Assembly (NCBI GenBank): GCA_002163975.1
Contig: CP019636.1
Span: 1,365,001-1,429,000, forward strand
Source of the DNA: Nostocales cyanobacterium HT-58-2
GTDB taxonomy: Bacteria; Cyanobacteriota; Cyanobacteriia; Cyanobacteriales; Nostocaceae
Direction of reading: 5' to 3'
DNA: 64,000 nt
Part shown: piece after piece, positions 47,190 through 57,786 of the stretch
How the letters are laid out: each line of letters opens with the position of its first letter
Position numbering within the stretch: the first letter of the stretch is position 1
Notes under the pieces: generated by a model
Seen by the model: only the letters and a program-made list of their open reading frames with translations
Databases searched by the model: none
What the model was told of the DNA's origin: nothing
Program-made: the position numbers and the translations under genes

Positions 47190-47253
47190 TTAACAGTTCA
47201 AAGTTCAACATCCATTGTTCAAGTCTTGACTTTTGACTCTTGACTCTTAACCA

Positions 47254-47838
47254 ATGACTAAATTACTGATCGTAGCTACAGGCAATCCAGGTAAGTTGCG
47301 AGAAATGCAAACTTACCTGGCTGATTCCGATTGGGAATTAACCCTCAAACCTGAAGAATTAGAAATTGAAGAAACGGGAGACACTTTTGCAGCTAACGCC
47401 TGCCTAAAAGCCTCTCAAGTTGCACAAGCAACAGGAAGCTGGGCGATCGCCGATGATTCTGGCTTGCAAGTGGATGCTCTCCAAGGCGCACCAGGGGTCT
47501 ATTCTGCACGTTATGGCAAAACCGATAGCGACCGCATTGCCAGGCTGTTGAAAGAATTAGGCGATACACCAAATCGCCAAGCGCAATTTGTCTGTGCAGT
47601 GGCGATCGCTCGTCCAGATGGTATAATTGCTTTACAATCGGAAGGTTATTGTCGCGGTGAAATACTCCATGCTCCTCGTGGTCATGGTGGTTTTGGTTAC
47701 GATCCAGTTTTTTACGTTCCAGAAACCCACTTAACATTTGCTGAAATGACACCAGAAGTGAAGCGTTCTGTGAGTCATCGTGGTAAAGCTTTTGTTGACT
47801 TACTTCAAAAGTTACCCCATTTAAATAATAATTATTAG
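47254..47838 (+). CDS. rdgB: XTP/dITP pyrophosphatase (RdgB/HAM1)
   Basis: 194 residues. It hydrolyses dITP, XTP and ITP to keep non-canonical purines out of nucleic acids. Motifs: ATGNPGKLREMQTYL, ADDSGLQVDALQGAPGVYSARY, GHGGFGYDPVF and SHRGKA. Full length. A spacer with TTGACTC heptamers separates it from the phosphohexomutase gene. Confidence 0.95.
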   Translation: MTKLLIVATGNPGKLREMQTYLADSDWELTLKPEELEIEETGDTFAANACLKASQVAQATGSWAIADDSGLQVDALQGAPGVYSARYGKTDSDRIARLLKELGDTPNRQAQFVCAVAIARPDGIIALQSEGYCRGEILHAPRGHGGFGYDPVFYVPETHLTFAEMTPEVKRSVSHRGKAFVDLLQKLPHLNNNY

Positions 47839-47937
47839 GTGTTTGGGCAAAATTAAATTCATTCGTGGAGACAGGGAACAGGGAACAGGAAAAAAATCCG
47901 CCAGACTCTCGCTCCTGAAGGATTCAGGCATTCCATT

Positions 47938-49497
47938 TTAGAGTCTATCACACTCAGGCTTTGCCGTTTTCACTTTTTCCTCATAGCAAGTCTTAGCATA
48001 TCGAATTTTTAATTCGAGACTACGATTCCGTTGTAGAAGCGACACTCCCCACCAAAGAGTTATCAAAAACTTGATAGTCATGCCTAGCAATAAAAGTGTC
48101 ACAACTCTAGCAAATTTTCGCTCGTGAGCTTGCCTTTTTTGCTGTTCTGCAAGTCGTGCTTCAGCTTCTTTGGCACGTTCTGCCTCTAATGCCTGTTGAA
48201 CTTCTCGCCGATCTAATTCTTCACTCTTGACTAAAAACTGATAATCTAGATTGCTCAAGCTTTTGCCTTGTGCCCAGGTTTGAGCATCAATCAAAGCTTG
48301 TCCACGTAATAGCCGGGATTCATCCTGTTGTTTTGAAGCTATCCAGACATTAAAAACTTGGGAATAAGGGCGCAGATAAGTTAATTGTTTTTCCACCCAT
48401 TCGAGGTTGAAAACTTCTTGATAAATCCGGTTCTTAACTTTTAGGAAACCCTGCTTTTTGACAACCAAACCAGATAATAACAGTTCGACTTGTTCTCGGC
48501 TGTCATCAAGTGGTATTTCAACTCCCTGAAGGATTTGCTGATAAAGTCCTAGCAATCTCCCCGCAGATTGTTCGTTTCCGAGAAGGCGATTGCGAATTGT
48601 CCGCAAATGCTCCGGTTCGTCTTGTGATTCCCACATATTGATGATGTGCGATCGCACTACACTTTCTACCCAAAAGGCTTCCGTACCAGGCAGCATTTTT
48701 AAATTGTCAGCCGACACTTCTTGACTTGCACTTACTAAAAGCCGACACAGCTTTTGAGTGAGAAAAGGTTGCCCACCTGTCCAAGCTAGTATTTCTTTAA
48801 GAATTATTTGGGGATTATTGCCGTTGACTTCCAGTCCCTCGGCTAGTGGTTGAGCTTCAAGAAAACGAAAACCATGTATTTCGATAGCTTTACCAATATT
48901 AAACGGAGTCGTATGATTTTGATATCGAATTAAGTTTGAGGGCGTAGCTACCCCAAAAATAGCAAAAGTAATGCGATGATATTCTGGAGAAAGTGCTCTC
49001 TGGTTGTAACAGAAGCGAATCAAAGTAAAAAAATCATCAATCGGGAAATTAAGGTTAAGAATACTATCAATTTCATCAATAAATATAAACAGTCTTTCAT
49101 CAGGAAACTGAGCTAGAAGTAACGAAATAAAACGACTCAGTTTCTGAACTAAAGCAACATCATCCTGTTCTTGCCACCAAGTTTTTAAATTGACCTTTTC
49201 TATAAGTTTAAAACTCAACCATAAGTCACCCACAACTCCCTTGTACCACTGTTCAGGAGTCATATTTTCACAACCAATATTACTCATATCCACAGTGGCA
49301 CACTTGAAGCCCTCTTGTTGCAGATGATGCTTTGTTTTCACCATGAGTGAAGACTTGCCCATTTGCCTGCAACTGAGGACATAGCAAAACTCACCCTGCT
49401 TCAAGGCTTCGTAAAGTTCTATGTCTGCCTCTCGCACAACATAGCTTGGAGCATCAGTGGTTAATGTGCCACCAACCTGGTATCGATAATTTCTCAT
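47938..49497 (-). CDS. AAA-like ATPase with C-terminal coiled coil and membrane helix
   Basis: 519 residues. An AAA-like (AAA_35-type) NTPase domain (about 1-390): [20 protein letters not shown], Walker [13 protein letters not shown], Walker [13 protein letters not shown] and [15 protein letters not shown]. Then a conserved linker ([20 protein letters not shown]), a charged coiled coil ([20 protein letters not shown]), a membrane helix (about 470-492) and a short tail. In many cyanobacterial relatives, as I recall, a sensor or WD40 output follows; here the protein ends after the helix. Probably a membrane-tethered signalling or conflict-system ATPase (inferred). It lies 110 bp downstream of the next AAA-like gene. 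Confidence 0.8.
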   Translation of the reverse strand: MRNYRYQVGGTLTTDAPSYVVREADIELYEALKQGEFCYVLSCRQMGKSSLMVKTKHHLQQEGFKCATVDMSNIGCENMTPEQWYKGVVGDLWLSFKLIEKVNLKTWWQEQDDVALVQKLSRFISLLLAQFPDERLFIFIDEIDSILNLNFPIDDFFTLIRFCYNQRALSPEYHRITFAIFGVATPSNLIRYQNHTTPFNIGKAIEIHGFRFLEAQPLAEGLEVNGNNPQIILKEILAWTGGQPFLTQKLCRLLVSASQEVSADNLKMLPGTEAFWVESVVRSHIINMWESQDEPEHLRTIRNRLLGNEQSAGRLLGLYQQILQGVEIPLDDSREQVELLLSGLVVKKQGFLKVKNRIYQEVFNLEWVEKQLTYLRPYSQVFNVWIASKQQDESRLLRGQALIDAQTWAQGKSLSNLDYQFLVKSEELDRREVQQALEAERAKEAEARLAEQQKRQAHERKFARVVTLLLLGMTIKFLITLWWGVSLLQRNRSLELKIRYAKTCYEEKVKTAKPECDRL

Positions 49498-49607
49498 TCA
49501 ATTTCAAAATTTTAATGTGAAAATTTATTGTGTTTATAAATTCAAAAATTTTCCATTAAGAGTTTTTTAAAGTTTCGCCAAAATGGCAAATAGCTAATAT
49601 GAATTCT

Positions 49608-51569
49608 CTAAATTTGTTCATATAAAATTGAGTTTAAAGTCACACAATTGCGCCCCTTTCTTTTTGCTTGAAAAAGAGCTTCTTCAGCAGCAGCAATTAA
49701 CATTGCAGGTGAGTTATCATTACTTGGTTGTGCAGTAGCAATCCCCAAGCTAACAGTAAGAACTGGAGCAGGAAATCCGTCAAATTGAGACGGTTCATGG
49801 GCGATCGCTAATTCTTTGACACGCTCTCGAATGTCTTCGGCAATTTTGACAGCAGTGTCAGCAGGCGTGTGGGGCAAGATGGCAGCAAACTTTGTTCCCT
49901 CATAATGTACCATGAGAGCCGTTGGATACTTCAAAGCATTGCGGATAGTATTACCAATTTGCTGTAAACTTCTCATTCCAGCTTGATACCCGTGAGTATT
50001 ACTGTAAAACTTAAAGTGGTCAATTTCACACACAATCAGAGACAGCATTGAAGCCTCTGTCTGCCATTGTTGCCACTCTGCTTCCAGATATTGATTGAAG
50101 TAATGTAGATTAACAAACAGACTGAGTGCATCAGTTTCACTGATGAGATTAGATGTTGGCTGTTCTTCCTTCAAGAGATTTGGAGAAACATTAGCCCTTT
50201 CTTGCGTTAAGAGCTGTTGGCTAAAGTAAAGGCGATATAACTCACATCTTGGGCGCGCCTGATTGCCATCTAGTTGAATAAGACCCATGCTTTCTAATTT
50301 ATATGCGACGATGGCATTGAGCTGCACTCTCTCATGGACCATGACAACCTGTTGCATAGCTGACATCAATGACGGATCAGCTTGGAGTAGAGTCAAGAGT
50401 TCTCGTAAATGCTGACTATAAATTCCGGCTGGTGTAGAAGCTTTTTGTAATAATTCCTCCAGCGTCATCTCCTCCTGACGCAGATGATAAAGCGCAAGAC
50501 TTATTAGATAGGGATGCCCTCCCATCATTGCCTGAAGAGGAGCAAGGCGTTGTGCTCTTTTCTCGTCTTTTGCCCAATCGAGTCCATAGCGCTGTGCCAA
50601 GATCTGCACTTGCTCAAGAGTCAATGGTGGTAATGGAAAAGTTAACCCAACATTAAAAGGGGATTGGTTTAGCTTGAGCGGAATATAGATTTCTGTGGTG
50701 TGAACCACCACTAAGCGAAGTTTTTGCCAGGTTTTCTCCTGCTTTGCCTGTTCATGCCAACATCGGAGCATTGGCAAGAAATCTTGAGCAATATTGGGAT
50801 GTTCAAAAACTCGATGGACTTCATTCAAAGCCAAGACTAGAGGACTATCGACTTGTTCTAGCAAATACCCCTCGAAATAGATTTTGCAACTCACTTTGCT
50901 CCCCATCTCAGCATCCCAATAATCATCCAGATGAGGGGCGAGGTTCAACTGCCTGCTGACATTAATGCAAAACCAACGTAAAAACTTTTCTAGCGATGTA
51001 AAAACAGCTTCATCAGCTTCCTGAAAGTTCAAAGAAACGGTTTTATAACCCTGCGTTCTCGCGTGAGCAATGACCCTGTTGAGCAGCGAACTTTTCCCCA
51101 TTTTCCTCGGTGCTTTGATACGGATCAAGCTCCCAGGTTGCATAATTTCACTATAAACAAGTTCTTCGAGTGGAGGGCGATCAACGTAGAGAGGAGAAGC
51201 GAGTGGCACAGGACCACTAGGAAAATCTAGCTTACTGAGTGTGACAAAATCTAGAAGACCCTTTTCTATATCAGAGAAGGATTTGGCATTTTCTTGTGGT
51301 GAGTTGTTGTACTGACCAATTTTCTTTTGTAGAAATCTATTCAAGACTAGGTGTATGTTTTTTTTACTTACCCTCTCTCCTAGTGCTTCTGAAAGATCTT
51401 GCCACAACTGGGAGCCAACTTCCTTAATGTAATTGCTACCATAGCCTGAGCCTTTCGCCATTTCATAGTAAGTTTTTCCCATCAATGATTGATGGAGCAC
51501 AAACCGCTGAATGGAACCAAGAGGCTTGTCTTGCAGAATTTGTCCTACAGCTTCCAGAAGTTCTTCCAC
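49608..51569 (-). CDS. AAA-like ATPase fused to a degenerate GGDEF domain
   Basis: 653 residues. An N-terminal helical domain (1-85; VLHQSLMGKTYYEMAKGSGYGSNYIKEVGSQ) resembles the HTH-like N-domain of vWA-MoxR-associated proteins. The AAA-like domain (about 115-440) has Walker A APRKMGKSSLL; the Walker B site reads LALNEVHRVF, where I would expect LALDEVDRIF. The C-terminal GGDEF domain (about 485-650) opens SLIVCEIDHFKFYSN, but its signature is HYEGTKFA instead of RYGGDEF, so cyclic-di-GMP synthesis is unlikely. It may bind nucleotide as a sensor (inferred). Same strand as the next AAA-like gene, which may form a pair. Confidence 0.82.
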   Translation of the reverse strand: MEELLEAVGQILQDKPLGSIQRFVLHQSLMGKTYYEMAKGSGYGSNYIKEVGSQLWQDLSEALGERVSKKNIHLVLNRFLQKKIGQYNNSPQENAKSFSDIEKGLLDFVTLSKLDFPSGPVPLASPLYVDRPPLEELVYSEIMQPGSLIRIKAPRKMGKSSLLNRVIAHARTQGYKTVSLNFQEADEAVFTSLEKFLRWFCINVSRQLNLAPHLDDYWDAEMGSKVSCKIYFEGYLLEQVDSPLVLALNEVHRVFEHPNIAQDFLPMLRCWHEQAKQEKTWQKLRLVVVHTTEIYIPLKLNQSPFNVGLTFPLPPLTLEQVQILAQRYGLDWAKDEKRAQRLAPLQAMMGGHPYLISLALYHLRQEEMTLEELLQKASTPAGIYSQHLRELLTLLQADPSLMSAMQQVVMVHERVQLNAIVAYKLESMGLIQLDGNQARPRCELYRLYFSQQLLTQERANVSPNLLKEEQPTSNLISETDALSLFVNLHYFNQYLEAEWQQWQTEASMLSLIVCEIDHFKFYSNTHGYQAGMRSLQQIGNTIRNALKYPTALMVHYEGTKFAAILPHTPADTAVKIAEDIRERVKELAIAHEPSQFDGFPAPVLTVSLGIATAQPSNDNSPAMLIAAAEEALFQAKRKGRNCVTLNSILYEQI

Positions 51570-53029
51570 AGTTATTCAAAAGTTAAATTTAGGTAGAGCT
51601 AAGTATCACTTTCTGCTTAGTATCAATATACATCTGAAGAAAGATGTTTACCAAGAACAATTCAGCCGATAGGAACACAAATTTTGATTAGAAATTATGT
51701 GAGCTTCTAACCAGTAATCTTTCAGTCAGATCCGCCACAACCAATCAGTGAGGCATCACGTATCCGAGGCTGGTAAAAAGCAGTTGTTACACACATTATA
51801 TACTGTTGTTATCGATTGAGTAAGATATCATATTGATCAAAAAAGAGAAACTATCTTTAGATTGTATTTATATTTTCTGTGCTCGACAGAAAATATCGAG
51901 TTATTTATGCTATTGAGTTTACAATTAAGTTTTGTTAACCAAGCTTGAACGTACTTTATATCTGAGCTTAGGTTGAGTTATTTGGGGATTATACCCTCCT
52001 GCGTCAGCTGTGAGAGCAGTTGCCAATGTCAGTCCTCTGCATTTTGGTGACGCATTAATGCTGCATGAGACAATATTCTTCTGAAAAAAAGTTTCAACAG
52101 AAAAAGATAAGAGCAAAAATAAACTTTCTATCCAACTCAAATATATACAATAATTCGAGTTATATCGAAGAGACTTGAGTACCTATAGGAATCCCAGTTT
52201 GATTTGTGAAATGACTCGTCGAGACAGGGAACAGGCAATAGGGAACAGGGAACAGAAAGCGTACTGAGTTTTTTTTAATCAAATATGAGTCCTATATATT
52301 TCCTTAAAGATTCTGAAATACCTTTATTTAAGCTAACAAAGAAGCTATAAACGTCTCCCGTACCTATACCCCAAAAAAACTTTTTAATTCTCTCAAAATC
52401 CTAAAAATTCGTAGTTTTTCTACTTGAGTACATTAGTAATTAACATAGGAAAACGCAGTCAATACCATGAGATACTAAATTTTAGGGAAGATTGATTTCG
52501 TATTGGACTAAATGTCATAACTTGTCTATACATACAAGGAAAATGAGACAAAAAGAGAAATAAAAATATTTTTTAATATTTTGCCTCATTGATTTTCATC
52601 TACAAGCTTCCCTGGCAGGTGCTATTTAAATTATCCTATTGGTCATTCCTTTAACACAATTTAGAGGAATACTGAATCTATAAAATCGGATTCTGAAAAA
52701 TACAAAAACTGCAAGTTAAAGCTGTGCATAATCGTCATTAATACCAGATGAAAAGATAACTCTCTCTCTGCTCAAATTCACATTTCAAAATTCAAACATG
52801 AGATTCTTTATTTTGAGTTTAGAATACATGAATTTTGAATTAAGTGAAGGAGTTAACTCAGGGCTAAGAAGCTTAGGAAATGATTTACAGCAGATTTCAA
52901 GTTGGTGAAGTACATAAGCTTTGTCTCAAAGCCAGAGATAAAGCCTGTTTTCCTTCTGAATTCTGAATTCTGCTGTATTAATCATTAGCACTGTAAATCG
53001 TTTGGTATCTGGGGGAACTAACAGGAGGA
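51570..53029. other. Long intergenic region upstream of nifJ
   Basis: About 1.46 kb with no credible gene; the 71-codon frame on the minus strand at 51925-52140 has no coding character. It holds GGGAACAGG-type repeats (about 52225-52255), the dispersed element at 52893-52966 and TTCTGAA units. The nifJ promoter should be here, but I found no GTA-N8-TAC site. Confidence 0.5.
52893..52966 (+). repeat. Dispersed element, copy 2, upstream of nifJ
   Basis: Contains TACATAAGCTTTGTCTCA and GATAAAGCCTGTTTTCC, matching the reverse complement of 6925-6998 along its full length with scattered substitutions. It ends 64 bp before the nifJ ATG. Confidence 0.65.
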
Positions 53030-56000
53030 ATGATGAACAAAACCTTTGCAACGATAGATGGGAATGAAGCTGTTGCCCGTGTTGCTTACCGTCTCAATGA
53101 AGTAATTGCTATTTATCCTATTACCCCCTCATCACCAATGGGTGAATGGGCAGATACTTGGTCCTCTGAAGAACGTCTCAACCTGTGGGGCACCATTCCC
53201 AATGTGGTTGAAATGCAAAGTGAAGGCGGTGCAGCGGCTGCAGTGCATGGGGCATTACAAACAGGTTGTCTCACCACAACCTTCACATCATCCCAGGGAT
53301 TATTATTGATGATTCCCAACCTGTATAAAATAGCAGGTGAACTCACGAGTGCGGTTATTCACGTTGCAGCTCGCTCTCTTGCCACCCACGCCTTGTCTAT
53401 TTTTGGCGATCATAGTGACGTAATGGCAGCTCGTGCGACTGGCTTTGCCTTGTTGTGTTCCGCTTCAGTACAAGAAAGCCAAGACTTTGCCCTGATTGCT
53501 CATGCAGCTACTCTTCAGGCACGAGTGCCGTTTATGCACTTCTTTGATGGCTTCCGGACCTCCCATGAAATTCAGAAAGTTCAACTCCTAGAAGATAGCG
53601 ACTTGCGATCGCTCATTGATGATGAACTGGTTTTTGCCCATCGCGATCGCGCTTTAACCCCAGATCGTCCGGTGTTACGAGGAACCGCTCAAAACCCCGA
53701 TGTCTACTTCCAATCCCGCGAAGGCATTAATCCCTACTACAATGCTTGTCCTGACATTGTTCAACAAGTCATGGATCAACTGGGAGAACGTACAGGACGA
53801 CATTACCGCATCTTTGAATACCATGGTGCCCCAGATGCAGAACGAGTTATTGTGCTCATGGGTTCCGGTTGTGAAACAGTCCATGAAACAGTAGATTATC
53901 TCAACACCCATGGAGAAAAAGTTGGTGTTGTCAAAATTAGGCTATTCCGTCCTTTTGATGTCAAAAAGTTTGTGGAAGTTCTGCCTAGCAGTGTGAAAGC
54001 GATCGCCGTTCTTGACCGTACCAAAGAACCAGGTAGTGTTGGTGAACCCCTATATTTAGATATAGTCACTGCTCTCCACGAATTTTCAGATGGCAGGGGT
54101 AGTGGGAAAATTTCACCTTTTCCTAGAGTCATCAGTGGTCGTTACGGTCTTTCTTCAAAAGAATTTACCCCAGCGATGGTGCGGGCAGTTTTTGAAAATC
54201 TTGCTCAGCCAAATCCAAAGAATCACTTTACTGTGGGTATTCATGATGATGTTACCTACACCTCCCTAACATTTGACCCCAACTTCTCAATTGAACCGGA
54301 TAATGTTGTTCGGGCAATGTTCTACGGCTTGGGTTCCGATGGTACAGTTGGGGCAAACAAAAACTCAATCAAAATTATCGGTGAAGAAACAGACAACTAC
54401 GCCCAAGGCTACTTTGTCTACGATTCTAAAAAATCAGGTTCGATGACCGTTTCACACTTGCGCTTTGGTTCACAACCAATTCGTTCAACTTACTTGATTG
54501 ATCAAGCGAACTTTATTGGTTGCCATCAGTGGGTATTTTTAGAACGCATTGATGTGTTAAAAGCTGCTGTTATTGGAGCAACATTCCTGCTTAACAGTCC
54601 TTACGATGCTGATACTGTCTGGGAACATCTCCCAGTAGAAGTGCAAGAGCAAATTATTCGTAAGCAACTCAAATTTTACGTCATCAATGCCAACAAAGTT
54701 GCTCGCGAAAGTGGCATGGGAGGACGGATTAACACGATAATGCAGGTATGCTTCTTTGCCTTAGCAGGTGTTTTGCCGCAAGAAGAAGCAATAGCTAAAA
54801 TCAAGCAAGCCATTGAAAAAACTTACGGCAAGAAAGGCGCAGAAATTGTTCGCATGAACCTGCAAGCTGTAGACAAGACTTTGGATAATTTGCAAAAGGT
54901 TACGTGGGACGCGGGGAATTCTTCAAAAACACTCACCGCGTCTCCTATTCTCAGCGTCTTTGCGTCTTCTGCCACACTCCCCACCAGTTCACCCGAATTT
55001 GTGCAAGAAGTCCTAGGCAAAATCATGCTGTGGCAGGGCGATGAACTCCCCGTCAGTGCGCTTCCTGCAGATGGCACTTTTCCGACAGGGACTGCCAAGT
55101 GGGAAAAACGCAACCTAGCGCAGGAAATTCCTGTGTGGGACTCCGATATATGCGTACAGTGCAGCAAGTGCGTTATTGTTTGTCCTCACGGAGTCATCCG
55201 TAGCAAGGTTTATCAAGCAGATGAATTAGCTAAAGCCCCAGCAGCTTTTAAGTCAACGAATGTTAAAGACAAAGATTTCGCAGGACAGAAGTTTACGATT
55301 CAAGTTGCGCCAGAAGACTGCACGGGATGTGGTATCTGTGTAGATGTTTGTCCTGCCAAGAATAAATCTTTGCCAGAACGCAAGGCAATTAACATGGAAC
55401 CGCAGTTGCCTTTGCGTGAGCAAGAGCGTAAAAACTGGGATTTCTTCTTAAGTTTGCCAAATCCCGATCGCCGACAACTCAAACTCAATCATGTTCGCCA
55501 ACAACAACTACAAGAACCGTTGTTTGAATTTTCTGGTGCTTGTGTTGGTTGCGGAGAAACCCCTTACCTAAAATTGCTGACACAATTGTTTGGCGATCGC
55601 GCAATGATTGCCAACGCCACAGGTTGTTCTTCAATTTACGGCGGAAACCTACCGACAACCCCTTGGACAAAAAATGCTGAAGGACGGGGTCCAGCATGGT
55701 CTAATAGTTTATTTGAAGATAATGCTGAATTTGGTTTTGGTTTTCGTCTCTCCTTAGAGAAACACGCCGAATTTGCCGCTGAACTTCTGCAAAAATTAAG
55801 TGCTGAGATTAGCAATGACAATCTCATTCAGTCTATCCTCAAGCAAGAGCAAAAAACCGAAGCAGATATTTACGAGCAACGTCAACGGATTGAGCTGTTG
55901 AAACAACGGTTAGATGAAATCCTCATTGATGTAGAGACGTACAATAGCACATTAAAATCTCAAATTCAAAATCTCAAAATCCTGGCAGACTATCTCGTTA

Positions 56001-56653
56001 AGAAAAGCGTCTGGATCGTTGGCGGTGATGGTTGGGCTTATGACATTGACTTTGGCGGACTTGATCATGTACTTGCCAGTGGTCGCAATGTCAATATTTT
56101 GGTCATGGATACTGAAGTCTATTCTAATACAGGCGGGCAATCATCTAAAGCTACGCCACGGGCAGCAGTTGCTAAATTTGCCGCCAGTGGCAAGCCAGCA
56201 GCCAAGAAAGACTTAGGGCTAATTGCCATGACCTACGGTAATGTTTATGTGGCGAGTGTAGCCCTTGGTGCACGAGACGAACATACCCTCAAGGCATTTT
56301 TAGAAGCAGAGGCTTACAACGGACCATCACTGATTATTGCCTACAGTCACTGCATTGCCCACGGTATCAACATGACCACAGCCATGAGCCACCAGAAAGA
56401 TTTAGTAGAATCAGGTCGTTGGTTGTTGTATCGGTATAATCCTGACTTACAAAAGCAAGGCAAAAATCCTTTGCAGTTGGATATGCGATCGCCCAAGCAG
56501 CCAGTCGATCAATCAATGTATCAAGAAAATCGCTTCAAAATGCTCACCAAGAGCAAACCCACCCTTGCCAAGCGGTTGTTGGAAGAAGCGCAAGCCGAGG
56601 TGAATGCTCGTTGGCAGATGTACGAGTATTTAGCAAATCGTAAAGTACTTTAA
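53030..56653 (+). CDS. nifJ: Pyruvate:ferredoxin/flavodoxin oxidoreductase
   Basis: 1207 residues, the normal single-chain PFOR length. It oxidises pyruvate to acetyl-CoA and CO2 and reduces ferredoxin or flavodoxin, feeding electrons to nitrogenase or fermentation. Domains: I (MMNKTFATIDGNEAVARVAYRL, pyruvate and TPP contacts, YPITPSSPMGEW), II, III (CoA), the gamma-type domain, V with two 4Fe-4S motifs (CVQCSKCVIVCP and CTGCGICVDVCP), and the TPP domain with GACVGCGETPY, GDGWAYDIDFGGLDHV and MDTEVYSNTGGQ. A further Cys for the proximal cluster is in ATGCSS. AGGAGGA precedes the ATG. Appears complete. Confidence 0.97.
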   Translation: MMNKTFATIDGNEAVARVAYRLNEVIAIYPITPSSPMGEWADTWSSEERLNLWGTIPNVVEMQSEGGAAAAVHGALQTGCLTTTFTSSQGLLLMIPNLYKIAGELTSAVIHVAARSLATHALSIFGDHSDVMAARATGFALLCSASVQESQDFALIAHAATLQARVPFMHFFDGFRTSHEIQKVQLLEDSDLRSLIDDELVFAHRDRALTPDRPVLRGTAQNPDVYFQSREGINPYYNACPDIVQQVMDQLGERTGRHYRIFEYHGAPDAERVIVLMGSGCETVHETVDYLNTHGEKVGVVKIRLFRPFDVKKFVEVLPSSVKAIAVLDRTKEPGSVGEPLYLDIVTALHEFSDGRGSGKISPFPRVISGRYGLSSKEFTPAMVRAVFENLAQPNPKNHFTVGIHDDVTYTSLTFDPNFSIEPDNVVRAMFYGLGSDGTVGANKNSIKIIGEETDNYAQGYFVYDSKKSGSMTVSHLRFGSQPIRSTYLIDQANFIGCHQWVFLERIDVLKAAVIGATFLLNSPYDADTVWEHLPVEVQEQIIRKQLKFYVINANKVARESGMGGRINTIMQVCFFALAGVLPQEEAIAKIKQAIEKTYGKKGAEIVRMNLQAVDKTLDNLQKVTWDAGNSSKTLTASPILSVFASSATLPTSSPEFVQEVLGKIMLWQGDELPVSALPADGTFPTGTAKWEKRNLAQEIPVWDSDICVQCSKCVIVCPHGVIRSKVYQADELAKAPAAFKSTNVKDKDFAGQKFTIQVAPEDCTGCGICVDVCPAKNKSLPERKAINMEPQLPLREQERKNWDFFLSLPNPDRRQLKLNHVRQQQLQEPLFEFSGACVGCGETPYLKLLTQLFGDRAMIANATGCSSIYGGNLPTTPWTKNAEGRGPAWSNSLFEDNAEFGFGFRLSLEKHAEFAAELLQKLSAEISNDNLIQSILKQEQKTEADIYEQRQRIELLKQRLDEILIDVETYNSTLKSQIQNLKILADYLVKKSVWIVGGDGWAYDIDFGGLDHVLASGRNVNILVMDTEVYSNTGGQSSKATPRAAVAKFAASGKPAAKKDLGLIAMTYGNVYVASVALGARDEHTLKAFLEAEAYNGPSLIIAYSHCIAHGINMTTAMSHQKDLVESGRWLLYRYNPDLQKQGKNPLQLDMRSPKQPVDQSMYQENRFKMLTKSKPTLAKRLLEEAQAEVNARWQMYEYLANRKVL

Positions 56654-56678
56654 CTGCCTTTGTGGACTTATTCCCCAT

Positions 56679-57581
56679 TCAAGGTTTTCTAGCTACAATC
56701 CCGTACATCAGAGGTAAATTCGGCACATCATCAGGTGGAAACATCCGGCGTCCGGATGCTTCCCGCATCCGTTCAAATAGTTTGCAACCATTGGCGTAAG
56801 GATACTCCTGCAAAACCTCCAGAGTTAGTCCAGCTTGCAACAGCGCCGTAACTATCTCACCAAGACCCCATTGAAATTCGTGGGAACGGTGGGGATTGCG
56901 AAAATTCTCAATGCCCGTTTCATAACCCCAAGGAGCTAAGCTGGTACCAGATTCAGCGACATAATCGCTTATACCATCTTCCCAAGTCAAGTACTTTCCT
57001 TCACCAAAGTAAGAGAACTTGTGGCTAAAATCTTTATCAAACATCATTGCCGCAGGATGGAAATCCATCAAAACGACGCGTCCACTTGGCTTGAGAACAT
57101 CTGCAATTCCCTTTGCCCAAAGGTTCAAATGAGATATCCAACAAACTGCACCGTAAGACGAGAAAGCAATATCAAATTGCTCACCTCGCTTTGCTGTCTC
57201 TTCCAGCCAATCAAACACGTCCGCACGATAAAAAGAGGCTGGAATTCCAGATTTTTCTGACAATTCTTGAGCAAAGGCGATCGCCTCATCACTGATATCC
57301 ACACCTGTGGCGGTCGCACCTAACCGTGTCAAACTCAAGGTATCTTGTCCGGCGTTGCACTGAAGATGAACCAAAGATAAGCCAGCAATATTTCCTAAAA
57401 GTTCTTGCTCTTCTGGAAATAGGGTACTTCCTCCTTCCCGAAAGAACTTAGCTTGATCGCCTTTATGACTATTATGTGCTTTGGTAGCTTCATTCCAAGA
57501 CAAACGGTTTTCTTCGTGAAGGTCTTTTCGTAAGGGAGAACTGGCTTTCATCACCTTGAACCCATTCTGTGTAAAATTCAT
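56679..57581 (-). CDS. Class I SAM-dependent methyltransferase
   Basis: 300 residues. N-terminal helix region (LSWNEATKAHNSHKGDQAKFF), SAM motif I variant LVHLQCNAGQDTLSLTRLG, acidic loop TGVDISDEAI, then YRADVFDWLEE, FDIAFSSYGAVCW and VLKPSGRVVLMDFHP. The long insertion and the C-terminal NPHRSHEFQWGLGEIVTALL block are typical of a distinct class of cyanobacterial and plant-type small-molecule methyltransferases. Substrate unknown. Convergent with nifJ (25 bp apart). Confidence 0.82.
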   Translation of the reverse strand: MNFTQNGFKVMKASSPLRKDLHEENRLSWNEATKAHNSHKGDQAKFFREGGSTLFPEEQELLGNIAGLSLVHLQCNAGQDTLSLTRLGATATGVDISDEAIAFAQELSEKSGIPASFYRADVFDWLEETAKRGEQFDIAFSSYGAVCWISHLNLWAKGIADVLKPSGRVVLMDFHPAAMMFDKDFSHKFSYFGEGKYLTWEDGISDYVAESGTSLAPWGYETGIENFRNPHRSHEFQWGLGEIVTALLQAGLTLEVLQEYPYANGCKLFERMREASGRRMFPPDDVPNLPLMYGIVARKP

Positions 57582-57786
57582 CAGGAATTAAGTGAACATC
57601 TTTAACTACAAAACTTTTTGATGAATTTTCTGAGGAATTCTAAAAAAAGACACTTTGCTAGCCTACCAAAAAGAGTATGGGTGAGCATTGCTCACCCAAC
57701 AAAATCAAAGTTTAAACGTTTAACACCAAAAATTTTTGGCTTATTTGTCCACTCTACTTTCTTCTTTGTTTATTTTGAAAATATGT
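57582..57786. other. Intergenic with a short hairpin
   Basis: Contains GGGTGAGCATTGCTCACCC (57679-57697), a 7-bp stem with a 5-nt loop, between the methyltransferase and pmp3. No T-run follows, so a terminator role is uncertain. Confidence 0.45.

Noticed and set aside
51925..52140. 71-codon minus frame upstream of nifJ
   Set aside because: Low-quality composition, no ribosome site, in a repeat-bearing intergenic region.
52405..52425. NtcA-like site GTAGTTTTTCTAC upstream of nifJ
   Set aside because: The spacing is seven, not eight, between GTA and TAC.
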